Part shown: piece by piece, positions 40,006 through 48,049 of the stretch | How positions within the stretch are numbered: position 1 is the stretch's first letter | How the letters are laid out: every line of letters begins with the position of its first letter | Assembly (NCBI GenBank): GCA_002304345.1 | Contig: NEUU01000028.1 | Location: forward strand, 1-48,212 | Source of the DNA: Verrucomicrobia bacterium Tous-C9LFEB | GTDB taxonomy: Bacteria; Verrucomicrobiota; Verrucomicrobiia; Methylacidiphilales; UBA1321 | Direction of reading: 5' to 3' | DNA length: 48,212 nucleotides | Translations under genes and position numbers: made by a program | The notes under the pieces: model-generated | Seen by the model: only the letters and a program-made list of their open reading frames with translations | The model's database searches: none | What the model was told of the DNA's origin: nothing

Positions 40006-42159
40006 TTGGCCGTCAGCTTCGTTGCCTCCCTCTACGGCATCTTCCATTACAGCAATATTCTTCGTCATGAGCTGGAACAACACGGCGAAGTGCGAACCGG
40101 GGCGGTGCTGGTCCGAACCATGGATGCCCGATGGATCGCCTTCTTGGGATCCATCGAAATCGCCCGCCGTGATGGTCAACCGGTTGGCGACATTATCAAG
40201 GACCTGAAGGGATACGTCACCCTTTCGAATGATCTGTTCAAGGCCTACATCATCGCGGCACCGGTGAAGACCATCACGGGTCGTACTCTCAACATCCGGC
40301 CGGTCAACACGCCAGTTGGCATGAGCGTTGCGCAGGAATTGCAGTCCATCTGGTCTCCTCTCGAAGTTAAAATTCAGGCGATCCTGCAAAATGGTGAAAA
40401 CCAAAACCCGGAGCAACTCGCCGAAGCGCTGGCCTACGCACAGAAGCATTCCAAACGAGTCATCGAAATTTCCGATATTCTCTCGGGTGAAGAAAATATC
40501 TATCGCGATCAACGCATGGCCGGTCCGATCATCATGCGTTACATCCTCGTATCCTATCTCACCGCCGTATCCGTACTTTTGATTCCGATCATCTTCCTGA
40601 TGGGCCGTATTCGCAAATCCAACACAGCGCTGGAAGAAAGCGCGGCCTTGCTGAATCAAAAGAACGCCCAGCTCGCCGAGGACACGCGCAAGATTGAAGA
40701 AGCCAAGCGTGAGTCGGACGTGATCATGGAGACGGTGCAGGAAGGCCTTCTCCTCATCGACGTCAAGGGCGTGATCGGTGCCCAATACTCCCGGGAATTG
40801 GAGCGCATCTTCCGCATGGAAAATCTCGCGGGCTTCAACTTCCTGAACATTCTCCAGCGCGTCTTGACGGAGAAGATGTACAACACCACCCGTGACTATC
40901 TGGGCCTCCTTTTCGATGCCAAGCGCAAGGAAAAGCAGATCCTCAAGGTCAATCCGCTTGACGTTGTGGAAGTCAATTTCTCCAATCCCGAGGGAGGTTT
41001 CATCACGAAATATCTCGGCTTCACCTTCCGTCGCGTCGTCGAGGCGGGCGTCGTCACCCGCGTATTCATCGGCGTGGGCGACATCACCGCACGGGTCACC
41101 CTGGAGCGCGAGCTGCGTCAGTCCGAATTGAAAAAGGAAAAGCAATTCGACCTCCTGCTCGGCATCCTCCACATCGAACCCAAGCAGGTGCAGGAATTCA
41201 TCGAGACCGCGAAGAAAGATCTTTTGGAAATTACGACGACCTTGCGCGCGGAGGATTTCGCCGCCGCCAGCGCGGGAAAAATCGACGAGCTGCGCGATCG
41301 CCTGAATGTCGTCTTCCGCTGCGTGCATAACATCAAGGGGAATGCCTCCTATCTGAAACTCATCTACTTTCAAAAGACGGCAGATGAATTCGAATCGAAG
41401 ATCAACCAATTGCGCAATCGCCCCAGCCTGACAGGTGACGACTTCCTCTCGATCGTCATGGCCCAGTCCGACCTGCGTAACGACGTGGAAGAGCTTGATG
41501 AAATTCGCAGCAAACTCGGGGAGCTCCGCATCGGCGGAGGCGACTCGACCGAGCTCTTCAAGAACAGCGACCGCAACGGCAACGCCACCCAAACTCGCGA
41601 GGATGAATTGATCGTGGGACTGCGTGGCCTGGTCACCGACATTGCACAGAAAACCGGCAAGTCCGTCCGACTCGAAGCCAAGGACTTTAATGCGGAAAGT
41701 TTTCGCTCGGATCACCGCCCCCTCGTACGCGATGTATTGATTCAACTTACCCGCAACTCCATGGCGCATAGCTTCGAGTTGCCGTCCGAACGAACGAAAG
41801 TCGGCAAGGGCAGCGAAGGGGTCATCGAAATCAAGCCCACCAAGCACGAGGAAAGCGGCCTGAACGGCTTCCTCTTCCGTGATGATGGCAAGGGCATTGA
41901 CATCGGCAAGGTACGCGAACGGGCGATCTCGCAAGGTCTGATTACGCCCGAAGACGCTCAACGGATGGCGGAAACCGAGTTGGCCATGCTGATCTTTACT
42001 CCCGGATTTTCCACGGCTGACGAAGTCACCACTGAGGCGGGCCGTGGCATGGGCATGGACATCATCAAAGAGAAAATCATCGATGAGTGCGGCGGGGAAA
42101 TCACCGTGTCGGTGGAACCGGGCAAGCACTGCACCTTCGGCATCTTTTTGCCGAACTGA
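40006..42159 (+). CDS. membrane CheA-like histidine kinase without CheW domain
   Basis: From TTG 40006 (first start after an amber at 39964; natural start probably ATG 39952) the protein has 717 residues. A first membrane helix (partly upstream) and a second (YILVSYLTAVSVLLIPIIFLM, near 185-205) enclose a helical periplasmic sensor region. A coiled coil and a PAS-like domain follow. An HPt-like segment carries His441 in CVHNIKGNASYL. The ATPase is of the CheA type: LIQLTRNSMAHSFELP, DDGKGID, IFTPGFSTADE and AGRGMGMDIIK. No P2 or CheW domain follows, so it should not join classical receptor arrays. It probably phosphorylates the CheY-like protein at 42187. Confidence 0.8.
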   Translation: MAVSFVASLYGIFHYSNILRHELEQHGEVRTGAVLVRTMDARWIAFLGSIEIARRDGQPVGDIIKDLKGYVTLSNDLFKAYIIAAPVKTITGRTLNIRPVNTPVGMSVAQELQSIWSPLEVKIQAILQNGENQNPEQLAEALAYAQKHSKRVIEISDILSGEENIYRDQRMAGPIIMRYILVSYLTAVSVLLIPIIFLMGRIRKSNTALEESAALLNQKNAQLAEDTRKIEEAKRESDVIMETVQEGLLLIDVKGVIGAQYSRELERIFRMENLAGFNFLNILQRVLTEKMYNTTRDYLGLLFDAKRKEKQILKVNPLDVVEVNFSNPEGGFITKYLGFTFRRVVEAGVVTRVFIGVGDITARVTLERELRQSELKKEKQFDLLLGILHIEPKQVQEFIETAKKDLLEITTTLRAEDFAAASAGKIDELRDRLNVVFRCVHNIKGNASYLKLIYFQKTADEFESKINQLRNRPSLTGDDFLSIVMAQSDLRNDVEELDEIRSKLGELRIGGGDSTELFKNSDRNGNATQTREDELIVGLRGLVTDIAQKTGKSVRLEAKDFNAESFRSDHRPLVRDVLIQLTRNSMAHSFELPSERTKVGKGSEGVIEIKPTKHEESGLNGFLFRDDGKGIDIGKVRERAISQGLITPEDAQRMAETELAMLIFTPGFSTADEVTTEAGRGMGMDIIKEKIIDECGGEITVSVEPGKHCTFGIFLPN

Positions 42160-42186
42160 TTCTAATTTTAATTCAACAGGAGAAAC

Positions 42187-42546
42187 ATGAAGTTATTGAT
42201 CGTAGACGATTCCACCTTGATTCGGCGGGCCATTGAACGCTTTGCCAACAAATTCCAATTCGATGAAATCCGTTCCGCCAATAATGGCGCCAATGCGCTG
42301 AAGGAATTCAAAAGCTTTCTGCCAGAAGTGGTCACCATGGACATCACCATGCCGGAGATGGATGGACTGACCTGCGTCGAGGCGATTTTGCGCGAGAAAC
42401 CCGACGTGCAAATCCTCGTCATCTCCGCCCTCGCGGACAAGTCGACTGCCGTGGAAGCCATCAAGCGCGGAGCAAGCGGATTCCTGCTCAAGCCGTTCAC
42501 GGAAGAAACACTCATCACCAGCCTGGAAGAACTTTTCGAAGAGTAA
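42187..42546 (+). CDS. CheY-like single-domain response regulator
   Basis: The 119-residue protein is one receiver domain: acidic pair in LIVDDSTLI, phospho-Asp52 in VVTMDITMPEMDGL, Thr/Ser switch in LVISALADK and Lys in FLLKPF. AGGAG seven bases before the ATG supports the start. It follows the CheA-like kinase by 27 bp and precedes two CheX-like phosphatases; it is the natural phospho-acceptor in this operon. Confidence 0.9.
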   Translation: MKLLIVDDSTLIRRAIERFANKFQFDEIRSANNGANALKEFKSFLPEVVTMDITMPEMDGLTCVEAILREKPDVQILVISALADKSTAVEAIKRGASGFLLKPFTEETLITSLEELFEE

Positions 42547-42550
42547 TTTT

Positions 42551-43012
42551 ATGGACGAAACACATCTGAAGATTTTCATCAAGGGAACCACCAACTACTT
42601 CGGCCAGATCGCCAGGGAGGCCGCGGAAATCGGCACTCCCTATCTGAAGGAAGATAATGACAACGTGATTCTCGACTACTCCGCCGTGATCGGGATCTCC
42701 GGCTCTTACCGGGGATGCGTCTATTACACCGCACCGAAGGAGATGATCCGCAAGCTGATCATCCACATGGGCGAACACAATGCGGATGATGCGCTGTGCG
42801 CCGATTTTGTCGGAGAAATCGCCAACACCATCGCCGGCAACGCGCAAGAAGAATTGGGTGCAGGCTTCATGATCTCGGTGCCGATTGTCCTGGCGGGGAA
42901 TCCCGGCTCCGTGCGTTTTCCCAAGGACGCGCCCACCTTCGTCATCCCCATCATCTGGCAGGGAAACAAATCCTATTTGCTGATCTGCGTGGGCGAATCG
43001 ATCACCGCTTAA
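42551..43012 (+). CDS. CheX-type CheY-P phosphatase
   Basis: The 153-residue protein has the CheX/CheC fold: VIGISGSYRGCVYYTAP, the active-site helix VGEIANTIAGNAQEEL with the Glu89-x-x-Asn92 pair of CheX phosphatases, and GFMISVPIVLAG with the final strands. CheX removes the phosphate from CheY. It starts 4 bp after the CheY-like gene. The key residues are intact, so it should be active, unlike the paralogue at 43033. Confidence 0.8.
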   Translation: MDETHLKIFIKGTTNYFGQIAREAAEIGTPYLKEDNDNVILDYSAVIGISGSYRGCVYYTAPKEMIRKLIIHMGEHNADDALCADFVGEIANTIAGNAQEELGAGFMISVPIVLAGNPGSVRFPKDAPTFVIPIIWQGNKSYLLICVGESITA

Positions 43013-43032
43013 TCCGCCCGAGAGCAACCTCC

Positions 43033-43476
43033 ATGACTGACAAAGACCTGAAAGTTTTCATCGATATCATCTGCCATTATTTCGAGAAGACCACGCGCCA
43101 TGCGCCGGAATTGAAGGAGCCCGTAATTGAGTTGAATCAGTTCCGGCTCCTCGACTACACCGGGTTCATCAAAATCAGCGGCAACAACCAGGGATGGGTC
43201 TACATCAGCATGCCGAAGGGCATGCTCCTGGATGTCCTGAACTGTATGGGGGAATCGCTCTCGGATCGCTCCATCCTGCTCGATAGCGTGGGGGAGATCG
43301 TCAGCATCATTACCAGTAATGCGCGGGAGCATTTCGGGGCACAGTTTCAAATTTCCGTGCCGGTCACCAGCGCGGGAAAGGAGAACGCTCCGATTTCCCA
43401 TGAAATGCCACGCTTCCTGCTGCCATTCAGTTGGCGCGAACATCAAGCCTATGTGGGCATCGCCTTACTGGCTTGA
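43033..43476 (+). CDS. CheX-like protein lacking the catalytic Asn
   Basis: From ATG 43033 the protein has 147 residues and aligns with the CheX at 42551 along its length (DLKVFIDIICHYFEK, FIKISGNNQGWVYISMP, HFGAQFQISVPVTSAG). In the active helix, VGEIVSIITSNAREHF, Glu88 is kept but the Asn is Ser91. It is probably an inactive relative that binds the phosphorylated CheY or dimerises with the active CheX. It shares the operon. Confidence 0.75.
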   Translation: MTDKDLKVFIDIICHYFEKTTRHAPELKEPVIELNQFRLLDYTGFIKISGNNQGWVYISMPKGMLLDVLNCMGESLSDRSILLDSVGEIVSIITSNAREHFGAQFQISVPVTSAGKENAPISHEMPRFLLPFSWREHQAYVGIALLA

Positions 43477-43493
43477 TCAACTCCATTTTGACT

Positions 43494-44126
43494 ATGATTA
43501 CACTTCATGACGGACTGGAACGGGCCAGTAAATTCGATGAACTGGCCTCCACCTTGCAACTACGCCGCTATGAATGGGCTTTCTTGCTGGCTCTGGATGG
43601 CCGCACCTCCGCGCGGGAGATCGGAAAATCCCTGGGCCTCGACGACACCACGGTCTTGACCATGGCGGACTTTTTTCTCGAGCAACAATTGATTGTGGCC
43701 CGTTCCTATTCCCTGAGCGAATACACGCGTCTCTTTAATGTGAAAAATGGAGCCGCGCCGACCACCGCTTCAACCGCAGTCAATGGCATTGGATCGCCGG
43801 CGCAAACCCGCACCGGAGCAAGCCCCATTTCTTTTTCACTCAAGCGCAAGCCCGCGGCAGCTTCCACGCCCACCCCGACGACAGGGCCCTCGCTGAAGTT
43901 GAAACCGATCATGGACTTCGTCATTCGCCAGTCCGGCGGCGGCACCACCGGCCAAATCGCCGCCTATCGCGTCCTTCTCAAGGTTCCACGTCCGCTGCTG
44001 CAAGCGATGAAAATCGAGTCGATCAACTTCATTGATGATAACTTCGAACTTCCGAATCACGAAGCTTATCACGCCATTGTTGATGGCATTAAGTCGGTCC
44101 TGAATGTCACCTATCAAGCCGCTTGA
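43494..44126 (+). CDS. winged-helix-like protein at the end of the chemotaxis-like operon
   Basis: The 210-residue protein has an N-terminal winged-helix-like region (residues 10-70: RRYEWAFLLALDGRTSAREI, LGLDDTTVLTMADFFLEQQ), a low-complexity linker rich in Ala, Thr and Pro (about 88-140) and a C-terminal domain of about 70 residues (LKPIMDFVIRQSGGGTTGQ, VLLKVPRPLLQAMKIESI). The first part resembles helices often attached to DUF4388 domains, but I would not call it a DNA-binding protein with certainty. It is likely the output of the system. It ends before a hairpin at 44175. Confidence 0.6.
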   Translation: MITLHDGLERASKFDELASTLQLRRYEWAFLLALDGRTSAREIGKSLGLDDTTVLTMADFFLEQQLIVARSYSLSEYTRLFNVKNGAAPTTASTAVNGIGSPAQTRTGASPISFSLKRKPAAASTPTPTTGPSLKLKPIMDFVIRQSGGGTTGQIAAYRVLLKVPRPLLQAMKIESINFIDDNFELPNHEAYHAIVDGIKSVLNVTYQAA

Positions 44127-44174
44127 GACGGTGCTCAGGCAGCGCGGGGTCACGCGCCCCCGGATCGCGTCACA

Positions 44175-44202
44175 CTCGCCCCGTTGACGTAACGGGGGCG
44201 AG
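44175..44202. terminator. hairpin between the signalling operon and the porin gene
   Basis: CTCGCCCCGTT (44175-44185) pairs with AACGGGGGCGAG (44191-44202) with one extra G. It lies between convergent genes and may serve both, although no T-run follows. Confidence 0.55.
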
Positions 44203-44219
44203 CGTTATACGGGCTGCCA

Positions 44220-45662
44220 TCAGAAAGTGATGCTCGTGCGCAAACCGAGAACGACCGCGTCCTTGACCGCGCGTTCGCCAGCGGGATCTTCCGGGTCCGC
44301 GACGTTGCCGCCGGGATGGATGATGTATTGGAAGTCGGGTTGCAACGTCCACCACGGAGCCAACACGATCTGGTAGGTCACCTCAATGGTCATCTCGTAA
44401 TCCTGCACCGGCAGGTTTGTGCCATTCACATCGTTGGCCGAGCGCTGTGCATTGGTCAGATGATCGCTCACCTGCGCGTAAGCCACGCCAATGCCGAAGA
44501 TGTCTTCATCACGACCGGGAATCAAACCGGTGTAATTCAAACCACCATCGGTATAGAACTCCACCAGATTGCGATCCGCCGGAGTGCCACCCACGCGCCA
44601 GAAGAGACCGAGACCTTGATTGGAGAGTTCTTCGACTGTTTGAGACTGGGCGCTGCGCACACTCGGGTCTACCTTGTCCGTGTGACCGTTCGGTTCGCGC
44701 CAGACCATCTGGTCCGCGATGAAATAGACGCCGTAGTTGTTCGGATGCACGACGGTATTGCCGTCGCCATCGAGCAGATTCACGTCATCCGTGCGGAACG
44801 TGTTGAAGTAGCCGCCCACCTTGTAGGTGCCGGGCAAACCCTTCGCGTCCTTTTCCTGATTCAACTTATAGGCGGCTTCAAAAATGCCGAGTACGCCCTG
44901 GTTGAAGCTCACGCGCGTGCCGCTGCTGTTTATCTTCTGCGGATTCTCCGGGTTGCCAAAGCTGTCGCCGGGATCGCCATCGAATACCGCCGCCGTCAGC
45001 GAGAATTGTTCCACCGGGGAGAACCGAGTCATCACCGCTGGAGCCGCCAGCGGATAGCCGGGACCGCCACTCGGCAAATTCGCCGACACGAGCGCGGGCC
45101 AACCGAAGGTGCCGTTGAGGAAGAGGCCGCCGTATTCGCTGATGAGAAACTCATCGTCCGCCGCAATCTGTCCGAAACGCAACGCCAGCTTGCCGTCGAA
45201 AAATTCCTGCTGATACCAGAGATTAAAGAGACGGAATGTGTCGTACGCCTCAATATTGCTCACGGTCATGATATTCTGGAGCGAGTAGCCCGAGAGATCC
45301 TGACCGTGGATTTCATACGCGCTGACGTAGAAGGAAGACCCCTTCAGGCCGGCGAGCTTTTCAAAGTCGAGCGTAAGCTCAAGCTGCAGACGGCCAGAGT
45401 AGACCGCGTTCTGGTGGATGCCACCCGAGACGACGCCCATCGTTTCGCCGATGTACGTCGCACCAAAGGTGATCCCTTTTTCCTCCAGCTTGGTGCGGGT
45501 GCCGCCCCAATCGCCGGTCATGTAATCCTGCTCGAAGAAGGAACGCGCGCGCTCCGTCTCAGCGATTTGTTTGGTGTCGTGGGCTTCGATCCCGGTTCCG
45601 GCATACGCTGTCACCAGCAACGCCCCCAACAGTGCGATTCCCGCACAAAATGTCTTCTGCAT
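44220..45662 (-). CDS. OprB-family carbohydrate porin
   Basis: The 480-residue protein has a Sec signal peptide (GIALLGALLVTAYAG) and a mature beta-barrel. The family mark YMTGDWGGTRTKLEEKGI lies near the N-terminus; later YSGRLQLELTLDFEKLAGL, FRLFNLWYQQEFFDGKLALR and the aromatic last strand LGLRTSITF fit OprB. It lets glucose and other sugars cross the outer membrane. AAGGAGA four bases before the ATG supports the start. Upstream, a GCAAG palindrome cluster at -41 to -65 suggests an activator. Confidence 0.9.
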   Translation of the reverse strand: MQKTFCAGIALLGALLVTAYAGTGIEAHDTKQIAETERARSFFEQDYMTGDWGGTRTKLEEKGITFGATYIGETMGVVSGGIHQNAVYSGRLQLELTLDFEKLAGLKGSSFYVSAYEIHGQDLSGYSLQNIMTVSNIEAYDTFRLFNLWYQQEFFDGKLALRFGQIAADDEFLISEYGGLFLNGTFGWPALVSANLPSGGPGYPLAAPAVMTRFSPVEQFSLTAAVFDGDPGDSFGNPENPQKINSSGTRVSFNQGVLGIFEAAYKLNQEKDAKGLPGTYKVGGYFNTFRTDDVNLLDGDGNTVVHPNNYGVYFIADQMVWREPNGHTDKVDPSVRSAQSQTVEELSNQGLGLFWRVGGTPADRNLVEFYTDGGLNYTGLIPGRDEDIFGIGVAYAQVSDHLTNAQRSANDVNGTNLPVQDYEMTIEVTYQIVLAPWWTLQPDFQYIIHPGGNVADPEDPAGERAVKDAVVLGLRTSITF

Positions 45663-45699
45663 AGATCTCCTTGGCTAAAGTTCCGGGTCTCTCCCCCCG

Positions 45700-45757
45700 A
45701 TTGTATCGGCATCAAGTGTGTCTTTTCTTAATGCAAGTAACTTGCGTATAACGCAAG
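45700..45757 (-). promoter_or_regulatory. porin promoter with a GCAAG palindrome cluster
   Basis: On the minus strand TACAAT (45700-45705) makes a good -10, but no -35 lies at the proper distance. Instead overlapping palindromes CTTGCG-TATAA-CGCAAG (45741-45757) and GCAAG-TAA-CTTGC (45733-45745) lie about 41-65 bp before the expected start, where an activator would bind. The rest of 45663-45924 holds no gene. Confidence 0.5.
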
Positions 45758-45924
45758 CTTTAACTTGATGGGACCTTATTGATTTATTCTAATCTTGGCT
45801 GCCGATCGCTTGCGTTTTTCTAATGCTCGCTTGCACAACACCGCGAAAACAGGGCAAGAAGGGCCCCGAATCTCGCTCGCATTTGACCATTGGAATTTCG
45901 CCCCGGTTCTCCCTATTCTGAGTC

Positions 45925-46632
45925 ATGCCCACGTACCGCATCGACTTGCACAGTCATTGCCAGGGCGATCCCGTCGATGATCTGGAGCATACGATTCACG
46001 AACACATCGATCACGCCCAGGCGTGCGGACTCCACGCCCTTGCCCTCACCTGGCATCAGCGGATTTTCGACGATACGGCGGCGATTGCCTATGCCCAGGA
46101 ACGCGGCATCCTGCTCATCCCCGGCGTGGAAACGGAACTGCATGGGCGCATGCATACGCTGGCGCTGAATGCCCATGCGGGGGATATTCCCGGCGCGTGC
46201 ACGCTCGAGGATTTGCGCGCCTTCCGGCAGGACCCGAACCATTTCGTCCTCGCGCCGCATCCGTACTATCCGCACTGGTCGTGTCTGCGCTCGGTGATCG
46301 ACGAGCATCCAGACTGTTTCGACGGTGTGGAATGGTGTCACTATCACACTGACTGGATTCCGCGCGGACTGAATCCGAATGAACGCGCCCGCCGCTGGGC
46401 GGAACGCAATCATAAGCCGCTCATCGCCTGTTCGGATGCGCACGATCTGCAGGGACTCGGGCGCTTTTATTCCGAAGTGGAGGCGGAGGAACTTTCCGCG
46501 CCGGCGATCTTCGCCGCGCTACGGGCGAACCGGGTACGGTTCACACCGCGACCGATGACGGCGTCCTACTTTCTCCACAAGTCAGGAAAAATCATCACAT
46601 CCGTGATGCGGGGAATCCTGCCATCACGTTGA
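45925..46632 (+). CDS. PHP-domain phosphoesterase-like protein
   Basis: The 235-residue protein shows the metal site of the PHP family: DLHSHCQGD at the start, ALTWHQ, PGVETELHG, LAPHPYYPHW and CSDAHDLQG. These His, Asp and Glu residues bind up to three metal ions in phosphoesterases such as histidinol phosphatase and in DNA polymerase III exonuclease-like subunits. Stand-alone PHP proteins of this length usually act on small phosphate esters; the substrate is unknown. It is convergent with the roadblock gene at 46645. Confidence 0.85.
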   Translation: MPTYRIDLHSHCQGDPVDDLEHTIHEHIDHAQACGLHALALTWHQRIFDDTAAIAYAQERGILLIPGVETELHGRMHTLALNAHAGDIPGACTLEDLRAFRQDPNHFVLAPHPYYPHWSCLRSVIDEHPDCFDGVEWCHYHTDWIPRGLNPNERARRWAERNHKPLIACSDAHDLQGLGRFYSEVEAEELSAPAIFAALRANRVRFTPRPMTASYFLHKSGKIITSVMRGILPSR

Positions 46633-46644
46633 GTCCAGCCACGC

Positions 46645-47316
46645 CTAAATCGGCTTTACCGCGGCGCGGACCATATCTTCCAGATCCTGCTGGATAATCT
46701 GCTGGAGGATCGGGTGGGGAATGCGCGGCACAATGTAATCGACGAGCTTGCGCATATCGACCTCCGCGCGGAGCGGTGGCGCGAGGAATTCTTCCTCGAT
46801 GCCGTTATCGACGAGTTCGCGACCGGCGGCTCCAAGAAAAGTAAAGCAGTGACGGCGTACCTGCCCGACGAAGGTCGGGTCGTTTTCATTCGCCAACTTC
46901 AGCGTCTGCTCGGCCAGCATCGCGATCTGCGACATCGTGCCCTGCGCGGCGGCGTCATCCGCGGAGCGCAAGGCCTTCTCCAGAATCAGCGTGGCGAGCC
47001 CGACCGGCTGCCGGTATTCCATCGCCTCGATGTCTTTCTCCATGAAAACGACGATGAAAAAGTTCTGCGCAAAGAGCCGTGTGTAGACCGCGTACTGGTC
47101 GTAAACGAGACGAAATTCCTGCGTGATGACTCCCGTATTCCAGCTCAGGACCGCGAGCGAATAGAGCTGCTGCGCGATGCGTTTGAGGATGTCGTTGCTG
47201 TAGTTGCCCGGCACATCGCGCACGGGAATATTCAGGAACTGGTCGAAGACAAACGCGGCCTTCACGCCGGTGAGGGCGGTGACGCGCTTGAGGGCTTCTT
47301 CGGCGGATACGGCCAC
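46645..47316 (-). CDS. roadblock/LC7-like protein
   Basis: I start at GTG 47316, because AGGAG overlaps the preceding stop and is seven bases away; a longer frame to 47382 would overlap the upstream gene by 62 bp. The 223-residue protein begins with a roadblock-like domain (about residues 1-110: LKRVTALTGVKAAFVFDQF, VYTRLFAQNFFIVVFME) followed by a helical C-terminal domain of about 110 residues (VDYIVPRIPHPILQQIIQQD). Roadblock proteins regulate small GTPases (as MglB does). No GTPase is visible in the window. Confidence 0.6.
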   Translation of the reverse strand: MAVSAEEALKRVTALTGVKAAFVFDQFLNIPVRDVPGNYSNDILKRIAQQLYSLAVLSWNTGVITQEFRLVYDQYAVYTRLFAQNFFIVVFMEKDIEAMEYRQPVGLATLILEKALRSADDAAAQGTMSQIAMLAEQTLKLANENDPTFVGQVRRHCFTFLGAAGRELVDNGIEEEFLAPPLRAEVDMRKLVDYIVPRIPHPILQQIIQQDLEDMVRAAVKPI

Positions 47317-47320
47317 GCGA

Positions 47321-47977
47321 TTACTCCTGGGGTCTTTCGATGGAAGCCTGACAGGTGGCTTCGAAATCGTCCGTGCCGACATCGTGCTTGCGGAGCACGC
47401 CGATGATTTCCTTGTCCTGCATCAGGCCCACCACTTGGTAACGGTCCGTGACCAGCGACCAGCGCTGGAGTTTGCCGAAGCCGAGGGTGTCACCAACAGA
47501 CTTGGCACGTTGATAAAACTCGGCCATCCATTCGGTCGGCTGGGAGGCTTCGGTCTCGGACTCGAAAAGGATCTTTTCTTTATTACCTTCGATGAGGAAA
47601 AGCTTCGTGACACCTTCCACTTCCTTGAAGTGATCATACGGCGTGGGCGGCGCTTCGATCTTGGCCGCCTTGAATTGCGGGACGCCCGTGGCGCCGGACG
47701 ACTGGGCGGCTGCGTTCAAGCGGAGCACGGTTTCGACGGGTTCCCAGACAGAACGTTTGATGCCGAGGGGCAACGCGCCGACATTGTACTCGGCCAATTG
47801 CCAATCGAGAACTTGCTCGACAGCGTCCTTGCCCCAATGGGCGGAGTAGTTGGCTTCGATCAATTCGCCGTCCTTGAAATAGAGAAAGCCGACCTCTCCC
47901 GTGGCATCCTGCACGGTCAACATGCAGTCGCGTTGGGGAATGCACTCTTCCAGGATAATCTCGCGGAGCGATTTCAT
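47321..47977 (-). CDS. DUF4388 protein with a second roadblock-like domain
   Basis: From ATG 47977 the protein has 218 residues. Residues 1-75 form a DUF4388 domain (CMLTVQDATGEVGFLYFKDG, EANYSAHWGKDAVEQVLDW), similar to the second domain of the receiver protein at 39212. Residues 105-205 look roadblock-like (VEGVTKLFLIEGNKEKIL, VVGLMQDKEIIGVLR). It is translationally coupled to the gene at 46645 (overlapping stop and Shine-Dalgarno). The pair may form a GTPase-regulating complex. Confidence 0.65.
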   Translation of the reverse strand: MKSLREIILEECIPQRDCMLTVQDATGEVGFLYFKDGELIEANYSAHWGKDAVEQVLDWQLAEYNVGALPLGIKRSVWEPVETVLRLNAAAQSSGATGVPQFKAAKIEAPPTPYDHFKEVEGVTKLFLIEGNKEKILFESETEASQPTEWMAEFYQRAKSVGDTLGFGKLQRWSLVTDRYQVVGLMQDKEIIGVLRKHDVGTDDFEATCQASIERPQE

Positions 47978-48049
47978 GGGCGATTCACCACCGCCCAAAC
48001 TACCGAGTCCCACACCCCTCACTCAAGAGTAAAATCCTGTACCCCACTA

